Below the pieces are notes generated by a model. The model searched no databases and was not told the origin of the DNA. It saw only the letters and a program-made list of their open reading frames with translations. A stretch of 64,000 bases of DNA. Origin: Comamonadaceae bacterium UBA2334. Its GTDB lineage: Bacteria; Pseudomonadota; Gammaproteobacteria; Burkholderiales; Burkholderiaceae_C. Below are positions 23,375-29,937 of the stretch, piece by piece. Each line of letters starts with the position of its first letter. The stretch's first letter is position 1. The stretch covers positions 11,898-75,897 of the forward strand of contig DDUQ01000091.1 of the NCBI GenBank assembly GCA_002344885.1, written 5' to 3'. A program made the position numbers and the translations under genes.

Positions 23375-23403
23375 ACTATGCCCTTGATTGGCATCGCTGG
23401 CAA
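23375..23403 (-). promoter_or_regulatory. Sigma-70-type promoter of hpf
   Basis: On the minus strand TTGCCA (23403-23398), a 17-base spacer and CATAGT (23380-23375) match the -35 and -10 consensus at 5/6 and 4/6. The predicted start is near 23368, giving a leader of about 75 nt before the hpf ATG. No alternative hexamer pair of this quality is seen in the gap. Confidence 0.5.
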
Positions 23404-23534
23404 GCAAATGTGACGGGCGATTGACGTGTTTATATCAAGTCCTGAAGCCGTCACCCCACGACCGGGCCGCACGACACCGCAGGCGCAGTGTCTTGCACAA
23501 AAAATCTGTCCCAAACGGGTCGTCCGGTGGCATC

Positions 23535-24794
23535 ATGAGCGGGGAAGACCGTGCCATGTCGCTTGACACCCTCATCACCAGTAGCCTTGCGAGCCCGCCT
23601 GCGCCAACGGCACAACGGGACTCGACGGCCTTGGTTCTGATGGGCGGCGGCGCAAGAACCGCTTACCAGGCGGGCGTGCTCAAGGCTGTGGCCCACATGC
23701 TGAACCAGGCCACACCGGGCGGCAGCAGCCCGTTTCCCTTTCAGATCATGGTCGGCACGTCGGCCGGGGCACTCAACGTCACTTACCTCGCCAGCCAAGC
23801 CGACCTGGGTCTCGACGCGCTGCCCAAGCTGGCAGGCTTCTGGCAACACTTGCGCTCCACGCAGGTCTACCAGCTCGACACCCCCGCCTGGGCAAGGGCC
23901 AGCAAGTTGCTGGCAGGCTGGGTGCTGAGCAGACAAGTCCAGCGGCACCGGGCTTTGCTGGACAACACGCCGCTCATCAACACACTGCACAACGCCATCG
24001 ATCTGCCACGACTCGAATCCAACCTTGAACGCAGGGTTTTGGACAGTGTGGCCGTGACCGCGTCCAGTTACAGCACCGGCGTGCACTGGACGTTCTGCCA
24101 GGCGGGCATGCACAGCCCGGTCGAGCCCTGGGGCAGACCTGACCGGCGGGCCGACATGCAGCCCATCACCATCGAGCACCTGATGGCATCGTCTGCCATC
24201 CCCTTCCTGTTCCGTGCCGTGCCGTTGTGGGTGAACGGGCACAAGGAATTTTTTGGCGACGGCTCCATGCGCCAGACGTCACCCCTGTCCCCGGCCATCC
24301 ACCTGGGTGCACACAAGGTGCTGGCGATTGGCGTCGGCCAGCCGCAGCGCGCCGGGCTGGTCCGCCAGGGCGAGGCCGAACCCACTGCAGGCACCATCGC
24401 CGGCCATGCGATGGCCAGTGTGTTCAACGACACGCTGCAGACCGATGTGGAGCAGGCCCAACGCGTCAGCAGCACCCTGCGCAGGCTGCCGCCCAGACTG
24501 ACCGAGGCCCTGCCCTACCAGCCGGTGGATGTGCTGTGCATCCAGCCCTCGGAATCCATGGATGAACTCGCGCTGCGCCACGTGGGCACGCTGCCCGCCA
24601 GCACCCGAGACATGCTGGTTGGCCTCGGCGCCCTCAGCACCACGCGCGGAACGGTGGGCAGTGCGGCGGCGCTGGCCAGCTACCTGTTGTTCGAGCCGGC
24701 GTTTGTCCGCGCACTGATCAGCATGGGGGAGTTCGATGCCCACACCCGCCGTGATGAATTGCTGGCATTTTTGCGGCCCGGGGCAAGGGCGTGA
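23535..24794 (+). CDS. Patatin-like phospholipase
   Basis: Serine lipid acyl hydrolase of the patatin family (RssA/YchK-like), 419 residues. The oxyanion loop is VLMGGGARTAYQAGVL (~34-49), the nucleophile elbow is G-T-S-A-G (MVGTSAGALN, ~75), and the catalytic Asp is in FGDGSMRQ (~240), so the Ser-Asp dyad is complete. The C-terminal ~140 residues form a helical extension. ATG 23535 is taken; ATG 23556 (MSLDTLITSSL) has a better purine-rich upstream GGGGAAG and may be the true start. No signal peptide is seen. It is divergent from hpf and 24 bp upstream of a DUF3717 gene. Confidence 0.88.
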   Translation: MSGEDRAMSLDTLITSSLASPPAPTAQRDSTALVLMGGGARTAYQAGVLKAVAHMLNQATPGGSSPFPFQIMVGTSAGALNVTYLASQADLGLDALPKLAGFWQHLRSTQVYQLDTPAWARASKLLAGWVLSRQVQRHRALLDNTPLINTLHNAIDLPRLESNLERRVLDSVAVTASSYSTGVHWTFCQAGMHSPVEPWGRPDRRADMQPITIEHLMASSAIPFLFRAVPLWVNGHKEFFGDGSMRQTSPLSPAIHLGAHKVLAIGVGQPQRAGLVRQGEAEPTAGTIAGHAMASVFNDTLQTDVEQAQRVSSTLRRLPPRLTEALPYQPVDVLCIQPSESMDELALRHVGTLPASTRDMLVGLGALSTTRGTVGSAAALASYLLFEPAFVRALISMGEFDAHTRRDELLAFLRPGARA

Positions 24795-24818
24795 ATTTGC
24801 GGGTACGCTCCACGCCCC

Positions 24819-25286
24819 ATGCCAGCCATCCACATCACCGACATCGAAGCAGCCATCAACCACTGGCGAACGCTCAAACCTTCGCCGGACGGGGTGTCAC
24901 TGGCCTCAGAAACGCGTGCACTGGCCGAGGTGTATGCCCTGATGGCGTGGTACCAACAAGACACGGCCGACGAACAGACCATGCCCCGCCAGGCCTATGC
25001 CGCCTGGCTGGCGTGGTACCACACCACACCGGACACCCCCTGCATCGCCATCTGCTCGACCTCGCAAGGCGATGACGTGTGCAAAGGCTGTGGCCGGACC
25101 TTTGAAGAGGTGCAGAAATGGCCCGAAATGACGCCCGGTGCCAAACGCGCCACGTGGCACCGCATCCTCCTCACGGCGGATGCCTGGCGCTTCAACCGCT
25201 ATGCCGAGCGAGCTATCGAAAGCGGCAGCAACCGAGAAGGCACATTGCCTGCAACCGACAGCCCGCCTCAGGCCGGCACGGCATAG
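24819..25286 (+). CDS. DUF3717-DUF1289 two-domain protein
   Basis: 155-residue cytoplasmic protein of unknown role. The N-terminal half (~3-70) matches the DUF3717 pattern HITDIEAAINHWR. The C-terminal half (~72-135) is a DUF1289-type small Cys domain: TPCIAICSTSQGDDVCKGCGRTFEEV, written here as CIAIC then CKGCGR, four cysteines suited to bind a metal. DUF1289 usually occurs as a free-standing protein of about 60-70 residues, so this is a natural fusion. Its 3' end overlaps the convergent flavodiiron-like gene by 19 bp. Confidence 0.82.
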   Translation: MPAIHITDIEAAINHWRTLKPSPDGVSLASETRALAEVYALMAWYQQDTADEQTMPRQAYAAWLAWYHTTPDTPCIAICSTSQGDDVCKGCGRTFEEVQKWPEMTPGAKRATWHRILLTADAWRFNRYAERAIESGSNREGTLPATDSPPQAGTA

Positions 25287-26035
25287 TGGCCAGGGCCGAG
25301 GTGGTCAATGCCGCAACTGAGTGTCTGTACCCACTCGATGAACTCCCACACCGCCGCGCCCGCCAGCGGCGCACCGTGCTGCGGCACGATCATCTCGATG
25401 GGCAGATCACGCACCATGTTGGCCCACAATTTCAGCACCTTGCCTGACACCATGTACCGACGGTGAAAGGCCTCCATGCGCGGCAGGTGTGCGGCCAGGG
25501 ACGTGACGCGTTTGCCGGCATCTGCCGAGGTCATGAGCGACACACCCAGATCACCGCTGAACAGGATGCGACTGACCGGGTCCCAGAACTGGAAGTTGCC
25601 CTCGGAGTGCAGGAAGTGCGCCGGCAAGGCCACCAACTCGGTCGCGCCGACGGGGATGCGCATGCCTGCATCGGGTATGCCCACGATGCGACCCTGCGTT
25701 TTGCCCGGTTTGCAAAAATGGGGCGCAAACCGCTCCCACAGTTTGGAGATGTAAAGCTGGGCCTGGGTACTCGTCATCCATCGGTCGAGCGAAGCAATGA
25801 TGTCCGGGTCGGCATGGGAAGCCAGAATTTTGTCCAGACGCTGAGGCGGGAAGTAACGTCCGATGGTCAGCAACAGTTCGTTGAAAGCCATGTTGCCACC
25901 GGGGTCGATCACGCACCCGTGGTCATCGTGAACGATCAGGAACTGGTTGGCCTGTACCGCTTCGCCACCCTCGTCCGACAGGTGCGAAAACATCAGGCAC
26001 ACATGCCCGTTCTGGTTGAACAGCTCAATCGCCAT
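25268..26035 (-). CDS. MBL-fold oxygen-binding diiron (flavodiiron-like) domain protein
   Basis: 255-residue stand-alone ODP-type domain, the metallo-beta-lactamase module of flavodiiron proteins without the flavodoxin part. In place of the usual H-x-E-x-D-H the motif reads SHADPDIIA (~78-86). Downstream ligands are in PAHFLHSEGNFQFWD (~148-162) and FSGDLGVSL (~172). The His-to-Pro-like change at the last motif position matches the diverged diiron family seen in proteobacteria. It may act on O2, NO or a redox signal; the partner is unknown. It is 21 bp after yaeQ on the same strand. Confidence 0.78.
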   Translation of the reverse strand: MAIELFNQNGHVCLMFSHLSDEGGEAVQANQFLIVHDDHGCVIDPGGNMAFNELLLTIGRYFPPQRLDKILASHADPDIIASLDRWMTSTQAQLYISKLWERFAPHFCKPGKTQGRIVGIPDAGMRIPVGATELVALPAHFLHSEGNFQFWDPVSRILFSGDLGVSLMTSADAGKRVTSLAAHLPRMEAFHRRYMVSGKVLKLWANMVRDLPIEMIVPQHGAPLAGAAVWEFIEWVQTLSCGIDHLGPGHYAVPA

Positions 26036-26056
26036 GGCTCAAACTCCGGTTAGGGC

Positions 26057-26617
26057 TCACATCCAACGCTCGCATTCGAGTGAAACGGCGTGCTGGGCAT
26101 TGCTCAGTGTCAACACACCTTCCATCAGTGTCGCCTGAAACTGCATGCTGCGCTCGGCCATGGCGGCCAACTGTGGCGCGGCCTCGGTGGGCAAGCGCCA
26201 CACGGCCAGGTTCTGGGGCCGCGTGAGTTTGGTCTGGATGCCTTTCCACCACACGTCTGCCGCTGACGAGAAGGCGTAGACCACCACCTGGTCGGCCTTG
26301 CCACAGGCTTTCAGAATGGGCTTGTCATCGGGCTGGCCCACCTCGACCCACAGCCGGGTCTGCCCGGTGAAGTCACGCAACCACACATCGGGCTCGTCAG
26401 GGTCTGACAGGCCCGCACCAAATGCCAGCGTGCCATCCCCGTTGCACAGCGTTTGCAACTGGTGGGCGTTCAGGGCCAGTGCCACCAGCCTGACCATCAT
26501 GCGCTCGTCGGTCTCGGACGGGTGGCGCGCCAGCGTGAGCGAGTGATCGGCGTAATAGCCGTGGTCGATGTCTGCAATCTGCAGACTGGCCTTGAAAATG
26601 GTCGATTTGATGGCCAT
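26057..26617 (-). CDS. yaeQ: YaeQ family protein
   Basis: 186-residue cytoplasmic protein of the YaeQ family, which has a PD-(D/E)XK nuclease-like fold and no settled function. It begins MAIKSTIFKASLQIADIDHG and has the family segments SLTLARHPSETDERMMVRL, DEPDVWLRDFTG, WVEVGQPDD (the E-x-Q-like catalytic strand) and VVVYAFSS. Length and order are normal. It follows purB across 82 bp that consist largely of dispersed-repeat copy A. Confidence 0.9.
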   Translation of the reverse strand: MAIKSTIFKASLQIADIDHGYYADHSLTLARHPSETDERMMVRLVALALNAHQLQTLCNGDGTLAFGAGLSDPDEPDVWLRDFTGQTRLWVEVGQPDDKPILKACGKADQVVVYAFSSAADVWWKGIQTKLTRPQNLAVWRLPTEAAPQLAAMAERSMQFQATLMEGVLTLSNAQHAVSLECERWM

Positions 26618-26619
26618 AA

Positions 26620-26667
26620 AACAATAGCTACAACATCAATTAATAAAAGCGATGGAGGCTATTTTTT
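26620..26667 (+). repeat. Dispersed 48-bp repeat, copy A (between purB and yaeQ)
   Basis: Reference copy in the + orientation: AACAATAG (1-8), CTACAACA (9-16), TCAATTAA (17-24), TAAAAGCG (25-32), ATGGAGGC (33-40), TATTTTTT (41-48). It fills most of the purB/yaeQ gap. Five other places in the window match in the same register. It ends two bases before the yaeQ start codon complement, so it also forms the yaeQ leader. Confidence 0.65.
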
Positions 26668-26699
26668 CCTTCAACCCACACCTGGCCCGGCTGAAACTC

Positions 26700-28121
26700 T
26701 CATGCCCGCAGCGCTAACTCGGAGGCTTTGCCGACGTAGCTGGCCGGTGTCATGGCCAGCAGCCGGTCTTTGTCCGCCTGGGGGATGTCCAGACCACGGA
26801 TCAGGGCGTGCAACGCCTCGGCAGTCACGGTTTTCCCGCGGGTGACTTCCTTGAGTTTTTCGTAGGCGCCCTGCACGCCGTAGCGGCGCATCACCGTCTG
26901 GATGGGCTCGGCCAACACTTCCCACGATGCATCAAGGTCTGCAGCCAGCGCCTCTTCGTTCAGCTCCAGCTTGCCCAGGCCAACCGACAACGAGTTGTAG
27001 GCCAGCACGGCATAGCCCATGGCCACACCCATGTTGCGCAGCACAGTGCTGTCGGTCAGGTCGCGCTGCCAACGGCTGATGGGCAGCTTCTCGCTCAGGT
27101 GGCGCAGCAGCGCGTTGGCCAGACCCAGGTTGCCTTCGGCATTCTCGAAGTCGATGGGGTTGACCTTGTGCGGCATGGTGGACGAACCGATTTCGCCCGC
27201 CTTGAGCTTCTGCTTGAAATACCCCAAGCTGACATAGCCCCACACGTCGCGGCTGAAGTCGATGAGGATGGTGTTGACGCGAGCGATGGCATCGAACACC
27301 TCGGCCATGTAGTCGTGCGGCTCGATCTGGATGCTGTAAGGCTGGAACGTCAGCCCCAGGCCCAGTGGTTCGGGTGTTTCCACCACCTTGCGGCTGAAGG
27401 CTTCCCAGTCAAAGTCGGGCCAGGCTGACAGATGGGCGTTGTAGTTCCCCACCGCCCCGTTCATTTTGCCCATCATCTTCACGTTGGCAATGCGGTCGAT
27501 GCCCGCCTGCAGGCGCACCAGCACGTTGGCAATTTCCTTGCCCACGGTGGTCGGGCTGGCCGTCTGGCCATGCGTGCGGCTGAGCATGGGCACCTTGGCG
27601 TACAGGTGTGCCATCTCACGCAGCTTCAGCACGATGCGGTCCAGCGCAGGCAGCAGCACCACGTCGCGCCCGGCACGCAGTTGCAACGCCTGGCTGGTGT
27701 TGTTGATGTCTTCGCTGGTGCAGGCAAAGTGCACAAATTCAGCAGCATGCTCCAGTTCGGGCCGTGCCTCGAATTTGGACTTGATCCAGTACTCCACGGC
27801 TTTCACGTCGTGGTTGGTGGTTTTTTCGATTTCCTTGATGGCGTTGGCATCGGCTTCGCTGAAGTTCTTGACCAAACCCAGCAAATAGGTGCGCGCACCA
27901 GGCGACAGGGGCTTGAACTCGGCAAAACCGGCATCGCTCAAAGCGATGAACCAGGCGACCTCCACCTGGACGCGGCGGTGCATGTAGCCCAGTTCGCTCA
28001 TCAGCGGACGCAGAGCGGCCAGTTTGCCGGCATAACGCCCATCCAGGGGCGACAAAGCTGCCACGGCGGCATAAGACGAGCCGTTTGCGGCAGAAAATGT
28101 GGATTTGATTGAAGTAGCCAT
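26700..28121 (-). CDS. purB: Adenylosuccinate lyase
   Basis: Cleaves SAICAR and adenylosuccinate in purine synthesis, cytoplasmic, 473 residues. The fumarase/aspartase superfamily signature GSSTMPHKVNPIDFENAEG (~298-316) holds the flexible catalytic loop, and TSEDINNTSQAL and SRTHGQTASPTTVGKE carry the catalytic His. It starts MATSIKSTFSAANGSSYAAV and then LSPLDGRYAGKL as in the long proteobacterial form. ATG 28121 is chosen; upstream frame is not coding. Divergent from the GST gene. Confidence 0.96.
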   Translation of the reverse strand: MATSIKSTFSAANGSSYAAVAALSPLDGRYAGKLAALRPLMSELGYMHRRVQVEVAWFIALSDAGFAEFKPLSPGARTYLLGLVKNFSEADANAIKEIEKTTNHDVKAVEYWIKSKFEARPELEHAAEFVHFACTSEDINNTSQALQLRAGRDVVLLPALDRIVLKLREMAHLYAKVPMLSRTHGQTASPTTVGKEIANVLVRLQAGIDRIANVKMMGKMNGAVGNYNAHLSAWPDFDWEAFSRKVVETPEPLGLGLTFQPYSIQIEPHDYMAEVFDAIARVNTILIDFSRDVWGYVSLGYFKQKLKAGEIGSSTMPHKVNPIDFENAEGNLGLANALLRHLSEKLPISRWQRDLTDSTVLRNMGVAMGYAVLAYNSLSVGLGKLELNEEALAADLDASWEVLAEPIQTVMRRYGVQGAYEKLKEVTRGKTVTAEALHALIRGLDIPQADKDRLLAMTPASYVGKASELALRA

Positions 28122-28163
28122 GGGCTCGGATTGTAGGCACCGCACCCGGATGGTTGACAGGGA

Positions 28164-28276
28164 CGGGGTGCCGGGGACGGGACGGCACCTGCCGGACGGC
28201 CGTGGCACCCCGCCATGCGCCAAACCGGGTCAAGTCCGTGCCCCGGAGGTGCCTGGGGCCCGTGACTGGCTAAAAT
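28164..28276. promoter_or_regulatory. purB/GST intergenic region with alternating inverted repeats and candidate GST -10
   Basis: Four copies of one hexamer alternate in orientation: GGTGCC (28167), GGCACC (28184), GGCACC (28204), GGTGCC (28248). The outer context extends one pair to 9 bp (CGGGGTGCC at 28164-28172 with GGCACCCCG at 28204-28212). Several hairpins are mutually exclusive. TAAAAT at 28271-28276 is a plausible -10 for the GST gene. GC-rich DNA makes such repeats easier by chance. Confidence 0.35.
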
Positions 28277-28326
28277 GAATTTCAACCTCTGGCGTGCGAG
28301 ACAGGCGCCAACTCCCGAATACACCC

Positions 28327-28947
28327 ATGAAACTGATCGGCACCACCACCAGCCCCTATGTGCGCAAAGTGCGCATCGTGATGTCTGAAAAAAAACTGGA
28401 CTACCAATTCATCGAAGAAAACGTTTGGGCCGCCGACACCCGCATCACCCAACACAACCCGTTGGGCAAAGTACCCTGCCTTTTGACGGACGGCGGCGAG
28501 GCCATTCACGACTCGCGCGTCATCGTCGAGTATCTCGACACCCTGTCACCGGTGGGCAAACTCATTCCATCGCCGGGACGCGAGCGCGCCGAGGTCAAGA
28601 CCTGGGAAGCGTTGGCCGATGGCGTCCTCGACGCAGCTGTCCTCGCCCGGCTGGAGAACACCTGGCCCGGCCGCACAGATGCCGAACGCTCCCCAGCCTG
28701 GGTGGACCGGCAACTGGACAAAATCAGGCACTCACTGGCCGCCATGTCGAGTGGCCTGGGCGAGAAGCCGTATTGCAGCGGCATCCACCTCAGCTTGTCT
28801 GACATTGCGGTGGGCTGCGCACTGGGCTACCTGGATTTCCGTTTTTCGCAACTGGACTGGCGCAGCGCCCACCCCAACCTGGCCCGGCTGGCCGAAAAGC
28901 TCGGCAAACGCCCCAGCTTTGCCGACACCCTGCCACCCGCCGCATGA
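28327..28947 (+). CDS. Glutathione S-transferase family protein
   Basis: 206-residue cytoplasmic GST. The thioredoxin-like N-terminal domain begins MKLIGTTTSPYVRKVRIVM, where the SPYVRKVR segment is the glutathione-site region of the YibF-like class, and continues with NPLGKVPCLL and HDSRVIVEYL (cis-Pro and E-S/R contact regions). The C-terminal helical domain has HLSLSDIAVGCALGYLDFR, the conserved hydrophobic-staple region. ATG 28327 is chosen over a frame start at 28294. Substrate unknown. A strong hairpin follows the stop. Confidence 0.91.
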   Translation: MKLIGTTTSPYVRKVRIVMSEKKLDYQFIEENVWAADTRITQHNPLGKVPCLLTDGGEAIHDSRVIVEYLDTLSPVGKLIPSPGRERAEVKTWEALADGVLDAAVLARLENTWPGRTDAERSPAWVDRQLDKIRHSLAAMSSGLGEKPYCSGIHLSLSDIAVGCALGYLDFRFSQLDWRSAHPNLARLAEKLGKRPSFADTLPPAA

Positions 28948-29295
28948 CGGGCACGTTGCGCGCCCTCTCGCGCGCAACCCGATGCCTTCATAGAAAAAAG
29001 GCTGCGCAGCGCTCCCGAGCAAACGAGTGAGAGAGGGATGAGGAGGAAACTGCCCGGGCATGGCACCCTGGCTTGTTACACCAGCGTGACTGCGCAACCC
29101 AAAAACCTGAAAACCGATACGCGGCTTGCGCCAGCGCACCGACTCACCACACTCAGAGCTGGCCCGGACGAAAAAAGTTCCCGCGCTTCATCACCCAGCC
29201 GCCAAACGCTTGCGCACACGTTGCCCGGCACGGCAATTGCGCGAGCGAGATGCCGTCTGCAAGTGCCTTTTCGAGCGCCTGTTTCAGTGCCTGAT
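28948..29295. other. Intergenic stretch without a recognised gene (348 bp)
   Basis: Between the GST stop and the rhombosortase stop I recognise no complete gene. It holds the GST hairpin at 28955-28978. On the minus strand, from ~29300 to 29153, there is an open, protein-like frame with no start codon reading ALKQALEKALADGISLAQL then FGGWVMKRGNFFRPGQL, directly past the rhombosortase stop in another frame. It begins with a degenerate 12-base tandem repeat (CAGGCACTGAAA, CAGGCGCTCGAAA). The rest (28979-29152) looks non-coding. Confidence 0.5.
28955..28978 (+). terminator. GC-rich hairpin after the GST gene
   Basis: GTTGCGCGC-CCTCTC-GCGCGCAAC is a perfect 9-bp stem with a 6-nt loop, 7 bases after the GST stop. 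No T run follows, so it is either a weak or Rho-assisted terminator or an mRNA 3'-end stabiliser. Confidence 0.45.
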
Positions 29296-29883
29296 TCAGT
29301 GTTGGTCCAGCGCCCGGTGCAACAACAACCCCATCAGCAAGGCACCGCCTACGGCGCCGATCAGGTGCGCTGACTGCACCACCGAGATGCCCAGACCGTC
29401 GCTCCATACCACAGGCCACTGCCAGCTGCGTTCGTACAACAGCTTGGCCAACAGCCCCGCCAGCAGCATCAGCCCCCACCGCCTCGCGACGGGCACCGCA
29501 GACCGGCCCGCCAGCAGGTACACCCCCACCACCGCCACGGCGGCATGGATGAGCCCCGAAAGGCCAGCGTAGTAACCCACATGGGGCCAAAGCGGCAGCA
29601 CCAATGGCACCAGTGGCCATGCCGCAAGCCACGCCGCGCTGGCCCGCAACCCCGGCTTGAGCACCCAGGCCATGGCCGCCAGCGCCCCGACGGCCAACTG
29701 ATTGCTGATGAGATGCTGGGTGTTCATGTGCACCCAGGCACTGGTCCAAAGGGTCCAGGGCCTGTCCAGCCAGTGATCGGCACGCCAGATGAGCCAGTCT
29801 GGCAGGCGCTCGCCCATCCACCAGACCAGCATGCTGGCCACCGCGTGGCACACACACACACTCAACCACAGCTTGGCGCGCAT
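29296..29883 (-). CDS. Rhombosortase-like intramembrane serine protease
   Basis: 195-residue rhomboid-family membrane protein with about six hydrophobic helices. The likely catalytic Ser is in YYAGLSGLIHA (~108), the GLSG pattern of rhombosortases, and the partner His in SAHLIGAVGG (~172). An N-terminal element HMNTQHLISNQ matches the H-x5-N region in helix 2. Rhombosortases cut the C-terminal GlyGly-CTERM tail of exported proteins. I see no GlyGly-CTERM substrate in this window. ATG 29883 is the natural start. It follows glnE by 54 bp on the same strand. Confidence 0.8.
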   Translation of the reverse strand: MRAKLWLSVCVCHAVASMLVWWMGERLPDWLIWRADHWLDRPWTLWTSAWVHMNTQHLISNQLAVGALAAMAWVLKPGLRASAAWLAAWPLVPLVLPLWPHVGYYAGLSGLIHAAVAVVGVYLLAGRSAVPVARRWGLMLLAGLLAKLLYERSWQWPVVWSDGLGISVVQSAHLIGAVGGALLMGLLLHRALDQH

Positions 29884-29937
29884 GTTGACCAGGCTACAAG
29901 ACTGAACCGACCGGCGCAGGCATCAACTGCACAGCCT

